This document shows, piece after piece, positions 37,068 to 45,385 of a stretch of 64,000 nucleotides of DNA. A program made the translations under genes and the position numbers. How positions within the stretch are numbered: position 1 is the first letter of the stretch; the number at the start of each line of letters is the position of its first letter. The DNA is from Spirochaetaceae bacterium UBA5556 (GTDB lineage: Bacteria; Spirochaetota; Spirochaetia; Treponematales; Rectinemataceae), in contig DIMW01000015.1 of assembly GCA_002425765.1 (NCBI GenBank), forward strand, positions 124,001 to 188,000. Direction: 5' to 3'. Under the pieces are notes generated by a model, which did no database searches, was not told the origin of the DNA, and worked only from the letters and a program-made list of their open reading frames with translations.

Positions 37068-37427
37068 ATGCCGAGAGCAGTAGACGGAACCAGAAGAAAA
37101 GATCACCGTAAGAAGATACTCAAAGTTGCCAAAGGCTACTGGGGCCGGCGGCATTCAAACTATAAGGTTGCCAAGGACGCGGTCGCGAAAGCGCTGTACG
37201 ACGCCTATAAAGACAGGCGCGACAAGAAGGGCGTCTACAGGAGACTCTGGATCGCGCGCATCAATGCCGCATGTCGCACGAGAGACCTCAGCTACAGTCG
37301 TTTTATTGAAGGGCTCGCGAAGGCAGAGGTGAAGATCGACCGCAAAATGCTCGCCGACATCGCCGTGCGCGATCCGGCGGCCTTCGATGCCATCGTGGAG
37401 AAGGCGAAGGCAACCCTTCAGGGGTAA
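37068..37427 (+). CDS. rplT: 50S ribosomal protein L20
   Basis: 119-residue 23S rRNA-binding protein needed for large subunit assembly. The basic N-terminal tail (HRKKILKVAKGYWGRR) and the globular part (WIARINAACRTRDLSYSRFI) are typical. Final gene of the infC-rpmI-rplT unit; GGAGG precedes the ATG. In many bacteria L20 represses this operon, but I see no clear L20-binding leader fold here. Confidence 0.96.
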   Translation: MPRAVDGTRRKDHRKKILKVAKGYWGRRHSNYKVAKDAVAKALYDAYKDRRDKKGVYRRLWIARINAACRTRDLSYSRFIEGLAKAEVKIDRKMLADIAVRDPAAFDAIVEKAKATLQG

Positions 37428-37433
37428 TCGCAT

Positions 37434-38141
37434 ATGCTGAATCTTGAGCAGGTCCGGGCGCTTGAGGCGCGGGTTGAAAAGGCTGTCGTTCTCATAACGA
37501 AGCTTCGACAGGAAAATGCAGATCAGGAGCGGCGCCTCGCGGACGCCGCGAAATCCGAGGAGCTGCTCAAGAGTCAACTCGCGGCGCAGGCGCGCGCGGC
37601 TACGGAGAGCACTTCCCGCCTCGAGGGCCTCGGCGCCCGCGCGAAAGAGGCTGAGGAGAAGGCCGCGCAGGCCGAGCTTAAGGCGGCCGAGGCCGAAGAG
37701 CGGGCCGCCGCGACGGAGCGTAAGGCACAGGCGGCCGACGAAGAAATCGCGCATTACCGGGATCGCGCGCTTACCGCGGAACGGCGGGTCGCGGACTTGG
37801 AATCCAAAGCCGAAGAACTGAAATCCGAACAGGAGCGAATAGAGCAGGGGCTGATGCAGGCCCTCTCAAAACTCGACTCGTTTGAGGACATGGTGCTGGA
37901 GATGTCGCTTGGCTCGAATTCTGAGTCGGCGGAATCACTGGCTCCAGAACAAGAGGCGGCGCCACTCGTGTCGGAAGAGGCTCCGTTCGACCAGCGGACA
38001 TTTGAGCGCGCTGAACACGATACATCCGAATCGGATCAGGGAGGGGGAAGTGCCCAAGAGCCGGACGAAGCTTCGCAGCCGGATCTTGAATCCCAGGATG
38101 CCCCCTTTCGCGGAGGCGAAAATGAGCTCGATATCTTCTAA
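37434..38141 (+). CDS. Coiled-coil protein, ZapB-like N-terminus
   Basis: 235 residues. The first ~150 are an almost continuous coiled coil rich in Ala/Glu/Lys (LEQVRALEARVEKAVVLITKLRQEN at the start resembles ZapB). The rest is acidic and probably disordered, closing with ENELDIF. It begins 6 bases after rplT and overlaps zapA by 20 bases. Pairing with ZapA suggests a division-ring accessory role; this is inference from coiled-coil form and position. Confidence 0.6.
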   Translation: MLNLEQVRALEARVEKAVVLITKLRQENADQERRLADAAKSEELLKSQLAAQARAATESTSRLEGLGARAKEAEEKAAQAELKAAEAEERAAATERKAQAADEEIAHYRDRALTAERRVADLESKAEELKSEQERIEQGLMQALSKLDSFEDMVLEMSLGSNSESAESLAPEQEAAPLVSEEAPFDQRTFERAEHDTSESDQGGGSAQEPDEASQPDLESQDAPFRGGENELDIF

Positions 38142-38517
38142 CCAGCCCATACATATCGAGATTCTCGGCCAGTCCTTTTCTATAAGGACCGATGACAGCC
38201 CCGAATATATCCAGAGTTTGGTCGACGAACTGAAACAGCGATACGCGCGCATCTCGGCCCGGATGAATGTTGCGGACCCTCTGCGCGTCACGATTTTGGC
38301 GGGGCTGTTCTTGCTCGATGACGCAAAGAAGATGCAGAATCAGTCGCTGCCCGGCAAAAGCGAGCGGTCGACAGAGGGCGGCTTTCCTGCCGATCGTGCC
38401 TCGAATATATCCAAGAGGGGGAACGAGTCAGGTAAGGGACAGCCATCGAACGCGAGCTTCGATGAGGAGCAAATTCTTGCACAGTTGGACAAGAGGCTTG
38501 GGGAGCTTGGTCTCTAA
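38122..38517 (+). CDS. zapA: Cell division protein ZapA
   Basis: 131 residues from ATG 38122 behind GGAGG. The N-terminal domain, IHIEILGQSFSIRTDDSPEYIQSLVDELKQ in outline, is the ZapA fold that bundles FtsZ filaments. A variable, polar linker and a final helix DEEQILAQLDKRLGELGL follow. The start lies inside the preceding coiled-coil gene, so translation is likely coupled. Confidence 0.8.
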   Translation: MSSISSNQPIHIEILGQSFSIRTDDSPEYIQSLVDELKQRYARISARMNVADPLRVTILAGLFLLDDAKKMQNQSLPGKSERSTEGGFPADRASNISKRGNESGKGQPSNASFDEEQILAQLDKRLGELGL

Positions 38518-38591
38518 CAGCCTTATCGTCTTCTTTTGTATAGTTTTGTATTCCGGATATTCGATTATCCTGCCATGCGAGGAGACTACCG

Positions 38592-38786
38592 ATGATAATG
38601 CCGCTTGAATCTCTCATAAATTTTTCAGGAAATGCCTACGAGCTCGCCGCCGCGGTCTCAATGCGCGCGTATCAGCTCGCAGTGTTGCGTACACCGGAAG
38701 TAGAGAAAAATAACGGCAAAGTCGTTTCCATGTCTACGCAAGAAATCCTTGATAAGACCGTTGGCTACAAACTCATTGCCGGTTGA
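38592..38786 (+). CDS. rpoZ: DNA-directed RNA polymerase omega subunit
   Basis: 64-residue small RNA polymerase subunit that helps assemble beta-prime. LINFSGNAYELAAAVSMRAYQLAV corresponds to the conserved N-terminal helix region of omega, followed by KVVSMSTQEILDKTVGYKL. AGGAG lies 7 bases before ATG 38592; a second ATG is two codons on. Its 3' end overlaps the start of miaA. Confidence 0.85.
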   Translation: MIMPLESLINFSGNAYELAAAVSMRAYQLAVLRTPEVEKNNGKVVSMSTQEILDKTVGYKLIAG

Positions 38787-39726
38787 TGCGGTCATTCTGG
38801 CAGGGCCCACCGCATCGGGGAAGACCGACCTTTTAGACGCCTTCTTCGGGGCCGGGGCGGCCGTGTGGGTTCCCCGCCTGCGCGACGCGTGGCATACCGA
38901 TTTTTTCTCTGCCGAGATCATCTCCGCCGACTCCATGCAGGCTTACAGGGGCATGGACATCGGTACCGCGAAGCCGTCCAAAGATCTTCTGGGGCGACTG
39001 CCTCATCACCTCATCGATATAAAAAACCCCGATGAACAGTACACCGCGGGCGAGTTTGTGACGCGGGCCGACGCGCTGTGCTCTGAGCTCTCGGCGCGGG
39101 GCGTTCTGCCAGTCATAAGTGGTGGCACGGGATTTTATCTCAAGAACTATATCTGCGGTCTGCCGGCCTCGCCCCCCAGCTCGCCGGGGATTCGCGCTCA
39201 GGTTGCCGCTGATCTGGAGCGACGTGGCCCCGCCGCGTTGAGAGCGGAACTTGAAGAGGCGGACCCCGCGGCGGCGTCCAAGATTCACGAACACGACCTC
39301 TATCGGCTCACCAGGGCGGTCGAGATACTGCGCGCTTCGGGGGGGGCGCCGAGCCGGTTTGTCCCCCACAGGACGGTCCGGCCGGGCAAGCGTTTTCTCG
39401 TTTTAGGCGTCTCTATGCCCCGCGAGACATTACGCACACGGATTCAAGCCCGTGTCGAGGCCATGATGCGCGCCGGGCTCGCAGGTGAAGTGAAGGGCCT
39501 CGTGTCCCGGGGTTTTGGGTCGGACGCTCCCGGCATGCAGGCGATCGGGTACCGCGAGTTTTTTGAATTGGCGGGAAATTCCCTCGACACGATTGCGCAG
39601 GCGATAGAGCTGCACACAGGCCAGTACGCGAAGCGACAGATGACCTTTTTCCGCGCCCTGCCGGGCTTGCGGTGGATCGAGCCCGATCCTGAGCATCTCT
39701 TTCGTGCCCTGGAGGCTCTTGTCTGA
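38776..39726 (+). CDS. miaA: tRNA dimethylallyltransferase MiaA
   Basis: Adds a dimethylallyl group to A37 of tRNAs reading UNN codons. About 316 residues. P-loop AGPTASGKT, then EIISADSMQAYRGMDIGTAKP, and GGTGFYLKNYICG. Between P-loop and EIISADS it has ~29 residues instead of the usual ~12, an insertion containing FFGAGAAVWVPRLRDAWHTD. Start is uncertain: in-frame TTGs at 38749, 38761 and 38776 all overlap rpoZ; 38776 matches the family N-terminus. No strong ribosome site is visible, so coupling to rpoZ is likely. Confidence 0.92.
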   Translation: MPVDAVILAGPTASGKTDLLDAFFGAGAAVWVPRLRDAWHTDFFSAEIISADSMQAYRGMDIGTAKPSKDLLGRLPHHLIDIKNPDEQYTAGEFVTRADALCSELSARGVLPVISGGTGFYLKNYICGLPASPPSSPGIRAQVAADLERRGPAALRAELEEADPAAASKIHEHDLYRLTRAVEILRASGGAPSRFVPHRTVRPGKRFLVLGVSMPRETLRTRIQARVEAMMRAGLAGEVKGLVSRGFGSDAPGMQAIGYREFFELAGNSLDTIAQAIELHTGQYAKRQMTFFRALPGLRWIEPDPEHLFRALEALV

Positions 39727-39788
39727 GCATCCAGAAGTCTTCCTCCTTTCCCTAGACACATGGAGTCGGAGCAGGTTATAGTGCCTCG

Positions 39789-40271
39789 ATGACGACGCCA
39801 TTTCTGATGACCATCCTTTTTTCGATCCTTCCTATCTCCGAATTGAGAGGCGCGATTCCCTACGCGGTATATAATGGATTTTCAATACCAGTCGCGGCGC
39901 TGATTTCAATAGCGGCGAACGTGTGTGTGCCACTTATAGCGTTTTTGTTTCTGGAAAGCCTCCACAAGCTTTTTTATAAAATTAAACCATACAAGAAGTT
40001 TTTTGACCGATTTGTGGAAAAGGCGCAGAAGCGGGTCCATGAAAAGGTAGAGAAGTATGGCTATTGGGGCCTTCTGCTCTTTGTCGCGGTGCCTCTGCCC
40101 GTCACAGGGGCCTGGACAGGGGCTCTGGGGGCATGGGTGCTCGGTCTATCATATAAGAAGGCGTTTTTCGCCATCGCAGGGGGAGTTGTTCTCGCCGGTA
40201 TCATCGTGAGCGTTCTCGTGGCCCTCTGGGGTGTCGGTACACAGACCATTTTCTTTAAAACAATGCATTGA
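39789..40271 (+). CDS. Small multidrug export/COG2426 membrane protein
   Basis: 160-residue membrane protein with about four hydrophobic segments. ISELRGAIPYAVYNG at the start and LLLFVAVPLPVTGAWTGALGAWVLGL in the second half are the twin motifs of the COG2426 (Sm_multidrug_ex) family. Distantly SNARE-associated/DedA-like; true substrate unknown. Confidence 0.8.
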   Translation: MTTPFLMTILFSILPISELRGAIPYAVYNGFSIPVAALISIAANVCVPLIAFLFLESLHKLFYKIKPYKKFFDRFVEKAQKRVHEKVEKYGYWGLLLFVAVPLPVTGAWTGALGAWVLGLSYKKAFFAIAGGVVLAGIIVSVLVALWGVGTQTIFFKTMH

Positions 40272-40287
40272 CTCAAAAATATCAACC

Positions 40288-42303
40288 ATGCACATCGATT
40301 TTCACGCTGAACTCGATCCTGAGCAGTATGCGGCGGTGACGAGCATAGACGGGCCCGTCCTCATCATCGCGGGGGCCGGCTCCGGCAAGACAAGGGTCAT
40401 TACGTACCGGATCGCATATCTTCTCTCCAAGGGAGTCTCCCAGGAGGCGATTCTCGCGCTGACCTTTACGAACAAGGCGGCCAGGGAGATGGTGGAGAGG
40501 GCGCACAGTCTCACCGGTCTTGCCCTGAAGAACCTCATGGTGTCCACGTTTCACTCGTTTGGTGCCTGGATGCTCCGAAGAGAAGCCGGCGCGCTCGGAT
40601 ACCGTCCCAATTTCAGCATTTACGATGAGCAGGACAGGATCCACGCCATCCGCGAGAGCGCGCGCGAGCTCGGCATCTCCAATGATCGGCTCGATCCTGT
40701 CAGCCTCTCCCCGTTTTTTTCCGCGCGCAGGGCCGGCCATGGGAGGCGGGGCGATTTGAGCGCGGGAGAGTTGGAGCTCTACGATCTCTACCGAAAGACC
40801 CTCAAAGTATACAACGCGGTGGATTTCGACGACCTCATCGCGCTCCCGCTTGAGCTGCTCCTGGGACACGAAGAGGTTCGGGAGCGGTATCGCTCGCGCT
40901 TCCGCTACATCATGATCGATGAGTTTCAGGATACATCCCTCCAGCAATATGAGTTTATCCGGCACATCGAAAGCGGCAACGTCTGCGTCGTGGGCGACGA
41001 CGACCAGTCGATTTATTCATGGCGGGGTGCAGACTACCGCAACATCGAACGGTTCGAGCTCGACCACCCCGGGCTGGTCGAGCTCAAGCTGGAGCGGAAT
41101 TACCGTTCGACCGGAAGTATCCTCGCCGCCGCGAATACCGTGATCGCGCACAACACACGGCGCAAGAAAAAGCAGCTTTGGTCCCCCCAGGGGGTGCACG
41201 GCACGCCCATTTCCCTATTTGAGGGAGAAGACGACGAGGAAGAGGCCGAGAAAATAATTGCCAAGATACGGGAGCTGCGCTTTCGCGAACACGCGGATTG
41301 GGATGATTTCGGCATCCTCGTGCGCACCAATTCGCTCGCTGAAAGCATCGAGGACAGACTCATCGAACACAATGTGCCATATCGGGTCGCCGGGGGCCCT
41401 TCATTTTACCAGCGGAGAGAGATAAAAGACATCGTCGCTTACCTCAGGGCCGCGGTGAATCCCGACGACGATGTTTCAGTGCTCAGGGTTCTCAATGTGC
41501 CGAGGCGGGGCATAGGCCGCGCCACCGTCGAGTTTTTGTCGAACATCGCCAAGGCCCAGGCTACCTCGCTGCACCGTGCCGCAGAGGTCGCGCGGCAGCC
41601 CGGTTTCGCCCAGATAAAGGACGGGCACCTGCAGAAGTCGCTCAGCGAGGTCTTCAATTTCTTCGATTACCTCGCGCAGATGAGGGAGGCACTGCTGGAG
41701 CAAAAGATGTCCGTCTCCGTCGCGATACGGAAGGTCGTCGAGGATACGGGCTACTGGCAGTATCTTCTTGAAGAGCACAAAAAAAACGACAAGACCGCCG
41801 TATGGAAGTACCGCAATATCGAACTCCTGGCCGCGTCGGCGGAGCGCTGGGAGAGAGACCCCGATACGTTCGAAAAGGGCATTTTCGCGTACCTGGCGCG
41901 GATTTCGCTCACCATGCGCGATGACGCCAACGAAGAGGAAAAGCGCCTCAGCCTCCTCACCATCCACGCGGCGAAAGGCCTCGAATTCGACTATGTCTTT
42001 ATCCCTGGTTGTGAGAACGGCATACTCCCGCACGCCCGTTCCCTCGAAGATGGCGACGGGGACATCGAGGAAGAGCGGCGGCTTTTCTATGTCGCCGTGA
42101 CGAGGGCGAAGAAACAGCTCTTCATCAGCCGCGCATTGCGGCGCGGGAAGAACGGCTCATCACGGGAGACCGCGCCATCTCCGTTTCTGAATGAATTACC
42201 CCAGAACCTCATTGTCATGGCGGAAGCGCAGACACAGCCACGGAGCGAAGACGAGCTGAGAAAAGAATTCTTCAGCAGATTGAAGTCGAGGCTCGGCGCA
42301 TAG
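40288..42303 (+). CDS. UvrD/PcrA/Rep-type ATP-dependent DNA helicase
   Basis: Superfamily 1A 3'-5' helicase of 671 residues from ATG 40288. Motif I AGAGSGKTRVI, Ia ALTFTNKAAREM, II IDEFQDTS, III VVGDDDQSIYSWRGA, IV ERNYRST, V TIHAAKGLEFDYVFIPG and VI ERRLFYVAVTRAK are all present. The length is nearer Rep (~670) than UvrD/PcrA (~720). Used in repair or replication restart. It starts 16 bases after the COG2426 gene. Confidence 0.93.
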   Translation: MHIDFHAELDPEQYAAVTSIDGPVLIIAGAGSGKTRVITYRIAYLLSKGVSQEAILALTFTNKAAREMVERAHSLTGLALKNLMVSTFHSFGAWMLRREAGALGYRPNFSIYDEQDRIHAIRESARELGISNDRLDPVSLSPFFSARRAGHGRRGDLSAGELELYDLYRKTLKVYNAVDFDDLIALPLELLLGHEEVRERYRSRFRYIMIDEFQDTSLQQYEFIRHIESGNVCVVGDDDQSIYSWRGADYRNIERFELDHPGLVELKLERNYRSTGSILAAANTVIAHNTRRKKKQLWSPQGVHGTPISLFEGEDDEEEAEKIIAKIRELRFREHADWDDFGILVRTNSLAESIEDRLIEHNVPYRVAGGPSFYQRREIKDIVAYLRAAVNPDDDVSVLRVLNVPRRGIGRATVEFLSNIAKAQATSLHRAAEVARQPGFAQIKDGHLQKSLSEVFNFFDYLAQMREALLEQKMSVSVAIRKVVEDTGYWQYLLEEHKKNDKTAVWKYRNIELLAASAERWERDPDTFEKGIFAYLARISLTMRDDANEEEKRLSLLTIHAAKGLEFDYVFIPGCENGILPHARSLEDGDGDIEEERRLFYVAVTRAKKQLFISRALRRGKNGSSRETAPSPFLNELPQNLIVMAEAQTQPRSEDELRKEFFSRLKSRLGA

Positions 42304-42334
42304 CGCGGTCCGGGGTGTGGACGACATCCTGGTC

Positions 42335-43312
42335 CTAACTCCTCGCCGCCAGCTTCATCCACGTGAGTTCGTGTCTGTTGTGCCACAGGTGTACGACGCG
42401 CGAGCCTGGCGCCGAGGCGAATTTCAGAGTCGTCGCGCGGTCGTAGCTGTCACCCTGCATCTTTATGGTGCAGATATAGTTGCGGGCGAGTCCCGCGTCC
42501 ATCCACTTCGAAATCCACTGCCACAGCGCCTCGGGGTAGCAGATCACGTCGGAGCAGAGCCAATCGACGGGGCCGATATCCTGCGGTTTCAGGGTGAACG
42601 CGTCGTGTTTCCGCCACTCGACATTCGGCATCCGCGCGATGCGGGGTTCGAGGGGCGCCCGGTCTATCGATAAAACCGACGCGCCAAGAGAGGCCAGCGC
42701 CCAGGTCCAGCCTCCGGGGCTCGCGCCGGCGTCGATGCAGCGCTCTCCCGGCCGAGGCGTCTGGCCCGCGAGGACGAGGGCTTCCCAGAGTTTCCGATAG
42801 GCCCGGGAAGGTGGATCATCCTTATTCTCCTCAAAATCGAAGGCGCCGTTTGGGAAGGGGCTCGTGCATCGAGCCGAGCCGAGAAGCAGATGCTCTTCGA
42901 GCAGAGTGAATGAGCCCATGGGGGCCCGCGGAGGCTGAAAGGGGAATCTGCGTGCTTTGGTGGAGAAGTGCGGCAGCTGTTCCGCGATGAGGATAGTGCG
43001 CCGCGCACACCGCAGGGGGACAGGACTCCAGTTGCGCTGCAGGGCCCTCAGCGCGCGTGCCGCCTCGGCGATCGATCCGAATTCCAGCAGGAATGGTTCG
43101 AGCCAGGTGTTGCGTGTCCAGAATACCGGGTGCGCGGAGAGGTCAAAGGGCGCGCCCCCTGAGCGGGATTTGTTCCATGAGCTCACAAGCTCGCCATCGA
43201 TCCTGGTGACAGAGGGCAGCTCTTCGAGCAGATGATGGAGAAAGCCGTCCGCGGCGTGAAACACATAGCCCTGTAGAAAGTCCACGCGACAATCATGGAG
43301 GAAAAGGGGCAT
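42335..43312 (-). CDS. RlmM/FtsJ-like SAM-dependent methyltransferase
   Basis: 325-residue protein from ATG 43312. The C-terminal half is a Rossmann methyltransferase: CIDAGASPGGWTWAL (SAM motif I), LSIDRAPL, DWLCSDVICYPE and CTIKMQGD, which gives the K-D-K type residues of FtsJ/RlmM 2'-O-methyltransferases. The N-terminal ~150 residues are weakly THUMP-like. RlmM modifies C2498 of 23S rRNA; this shorter relative probably targets rRNA too. Divergent from the HD hydrolase gene. Confidence 0.8.
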   Translation of the reverse strand: MPLFLHDCRVDFLQGYVFHAADGFLHHLLEELPSVTRIDGELVSSWNKSRSGGAPFDLSAHPVFWTRNTWLEPFLLEFGSIAEAARALRALQRNWSPVPLRCARRTILIAEQLPHFSTKARRFPFQPPRAPMGSFTLLEEHLLLGSARCTSPFPNGAFDFEENKDDPPSRAYRKLWEALVLAGQTPRPGERCIDAGASPGGWTWALASLGASVLSIDRAPLEPRIARMPNVEWRKHDAFTLKPQDIGPVDWLCSDVICYPEALWQWISKWMDAGLARNYICTIKMQGDSYDRATTLKFASAPGSRVVHLWHNRHELTWMKLAARS

Positions 43313-43401
43313 TCTGGTCAACGCGCCGATTGTCCGCTGTACCTCTGCGCGCGTCGCTGCTACAATTCAAGAGGAAGCTTAGTCCAAAGGCTGGTGCGGA
43401 G

Positions 43402-44655
43402 ATGTCGGAAATTTCGCTCTTGAATGCGCTCATACACCGCTTCGATGTGGTGGTGCGGGACCCCGTGTGGGGCGATGTCCATATGGATATGCCTCTCCAT
43501 ACGCTCTTCCAATCCAAGAGTTTCATGGTGCTCGACAGAATCCGGCAGCTTGGGCCTGTGGCGCTTGTCTACCCGGGAGCCACCCATACGCGCAAGGCGC
43601 ACAGCCTCGGCGTATACCACATCGCGCGCCGCATGGCCCTCGCGCTCGTCGAAAAAGGGGAGATCGATTTTGTCAGCAAAACGGGCCTGCGCTCTTTTTT
43701 GGTGGCGGCTCTCTGTCACGACATAGGACATTTCCCCTACGCTCACTCACTGAAAGAGCTGCCCCTCGCCCGTCACGAGGCTCTTGCGGGCGAGATGATC
43801 GTTTCGGCGCCACTGTGCGACTACGTGAGTGACTGTGGTGCGGATCCCGAACAGACGGCCGCGATCATCGATGCCGACAGACCTGCGGGGGAGAGCAGGG
43901 AGACCTTGCTCTTCCGTTCTTTCCTGTCAGGCGTCCTCGATCCCGACAAGATCGATTATTTGACGCGCGATGCGTTCTACTGCGGTGTGCCCTACGGCAT
44001 TCAGGACGCTGACTATATCATGCGGCGCCTGGTGGTGCACGACGACAGGCTCGCCATCGACATGAAGGGTGAGATGAGCATCGAGGCGCTCATATTCGCG
44101 AAGTACCAGATGTACCGCTCGGTGTACTGGCATCCGGTCGTCCGGGCGGCTACCGCGATGGTGAGAAAGGCGGTGTATCTGGGGCTTGCCAGCGACACAA
44201 TTCAGCCGTCGAGCCTCTATGGCCTCGACGACACGAGCTTCGGCCGCCTCCTCGGCCATATAAAGTTCACTCCCTTCAAGCTCGCGAGGGAGGCCGAGGA
44301 CAAACGCATCTACCGGCTTGCCGCAGAGCATGGTTTTGACGAGGGGAACCCTCTGCACACGGATCTTCTGGACATCGGCAAACGGATAGAGGCGGAGAGC
44401 ACGCTTGCACAGGCCGCTGAAATGGCGGAGAACGATGTCGTCATCGACATCCCCGAGCGGATCAAGCTGGAGACCGACCTCATGGTCAAGGTGGACGATT
44501 ATTTTGAGGCCTTTGATCAGCGCTCGACCTTGTTCCAGCCCGAGACGGTTGAAAAAGTCGCGAGTGCCCTTCGCACCATTCGAGTGTACATCCGCCATCA
44601 GAGCAATGCCGATTTTAAGAAAATAGCCTCGCTGGTCGATGCCCTTTTGGGATAG
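43402..44655 (+). CDS. HD-domain phosphohydrolase (COG1078, dNTPase-like)
   Basis: 417 residues from ATG 43402. HD motif: H in HTRKAHSLGVYH, the HD pair in LCHDIGHFPYAHS, and a later Asp in LDPDKIDYLTRDAFYCGV. This is the COG1078 layout, related to dGTPases and SAMHD1. A second helical region (residues ~190-300) follows. The nucleotide substrate is unknown. An AAGG ribosome site is poorly placed; a TTG at 43330 is an alternative start. Confidence 0.85.
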   Translation: MSEISLLNALIHRFDVVVRDPVWGDVHMDMPLHTLFQSKSFMVLDRIRQLGPVALVYPGATHTRKAHSLGVYHIARRMALALVEKGEIDFVSKTGLRSFLVAALCHDIGHFPYAHSLKELPLARHEALAGEMIVSAPLCDYVSDCGADPEQTAAIIDADRPAGESRETLLFRSFLSGVLDPDKIDYLTRDAFYCGVPYGIQDADYIMRRLVVHDDRLAIDMKGEMSIEALIFAKYQMYRSVYWHPVVRAATAMVRKAVYLGLASDTIQPSSLYGLDDTSFGRLLGHIKFTPFKLAREAEDKRIYRLAAEHGFDEGNPLHTDLLDIGKRIEAESTLAQAAEMAENDVVIDIPERIKLETDLMVKVDDYFEAFDQRSTLFQPETVEKVASALRTIRVYIRHQSNADFKKIASLVDALLG

Positions 44656-44790
44656 GATATCGGCAGATAACGCACTAAAAGCAATACCTAAGATTCACCC
44701 TCACTCCCACACCGACATCGTGCGGGCGCCATTCGGTCGCAAGACCATCTAATTTCTTTTCGCAGATAAAAATCCTCAAAAACCAATGAT

Positions 44791-44808
44791 GCTATACAAG
44801 TGTATAGC
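44791..44808 (+). promoter_or_regulatory. Palindrome upstream of the mraZ promoter
   Basis: GCTATACA (44791-44798) and TGTATAGC (44801-44808) form a perfect 8-bp dyad with a 2-base centre, ~50 bases before the -35 box. No T-run follows on either strand, so a protein-binding site is more likely than a terminator. The surrounding 44656-44858 holds no gene I can support. Confidence 0.45.
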
Positions 44809-44858
44809 GAAAAAATCAGAATTTTTATTTTCTGTCGATTCTTTTTTCTAAAGTTTCG

Positions 44859-44886
44859 TTGACAGCCGGTAATTAGATCATAAAAT
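44859..44886 (+). promoter_or_regulatory. Promoter of the division/cell-wall cluster
   Basis: Consensus TTGACA (44859-44864) and TAAAAT (44881-44886) with a 16-base spacer. Predicted transcription start is close to 44893, immediately before the MraZ-type repeats. Confidence 0.75.
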
Positions 44887-44895
44887 GATAAGTGA

Positions 44896-44935
44896 GTGGG
44901 AAATAGTGGGAAATTGTAGGAAATAGTGGAAATGA
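44896..44935 (+). promoter_or_regulatory. MraZ operator: four 10-bp direct repeats
   Basis: GTGGGAAATA (44896), GTGGGAAATT (44906), GTAGGAAATA (44916) and GTGGAAATGA (44926) follow in exact 10-base register. MraZ of other bacteria binds tandem GTGG/TGGGA-type repeats near its own promoter. Here they sit downstream of the -10 box and run into the mraZ start codon. Confidence 0.75.
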
Positions 44936-45375
44936 AGTTGTTGACGGGTGAATTCAAAAATACGCTCGATGAGAAGGGGCGTCTTTCTCTTCCGGCTCGC
45001 CTGCGAGCGGACTTGCCCTCGAGCCTTGTGCTCACGCAGGGCGTCGACACCTGTCTATGGATCTTCGCGCCCGAAGAATGGGAGAAGCTCTCTCAGCGCA
45101 TCCTCGCGTCGACGAGTCTTTTTCAAGCCCGTTCGCGTCTCATTCAGCGGAGAATCATCGCACCGGCGCAGGAGGTGGATGTCGATAAGCTGGGCAGAAT
45201 TTCGATTCCCCAGAGCCTCCGTGATTGGGCCGGCCTCTCGAAAGAGTGCATCATTCTTGGCATCGCAAGATATGTGGAAATTTGGGATAGCCAGAAGTAT
45301 CAGGCCTATGTGGCGGACAAACAGTCCGAATTTCTGTCGGCCACCGAAGAACTCGGTGGGCTGACGCTGTCGTGA
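44932..45375 (+). CDS. mraZ: Transcriptional regulator MraZ
   Basis: 147-residue AbrB-like DNA-binding protein, two tandem MraZ repeats (LLTGEFKNTLDEKGRLSLPA at the start, VDVDKLGRISIPQSLRDWA in the second). It binds repeats ahead of its own gene to control the division cluster. The start could be ATG 44932 or GTG 44926; both lie inside the fourth operator repeat, and AGGA at 44918-44921 serves as ribosome site. First gene of the cluster, 10 bases before rsmH. Confidence 0.93.
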   Translation: MKLLTGEFKNTLDEKGRLSLPARLRADLPSSLVLTQGVDTCLWIFAPEEWEKLSQRILASTSLFQARSRLIQRRIIAPAQEVDVDKLGRISIPQSLRDWAGLSKECIILGIARYVEIWDSQKYQAYVADKQSEFLSATEELGGLTLS

Positions 45376-45385
45376 GGGTGAGCAT

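Noticed and set aside
44791..44808. Terminator of the HD hydrolase gene
   Set aside because: The dyad is followed by GAAAAAA rather than T's on the forward strand and is preceded, not followed, by T's on the reverse strand.
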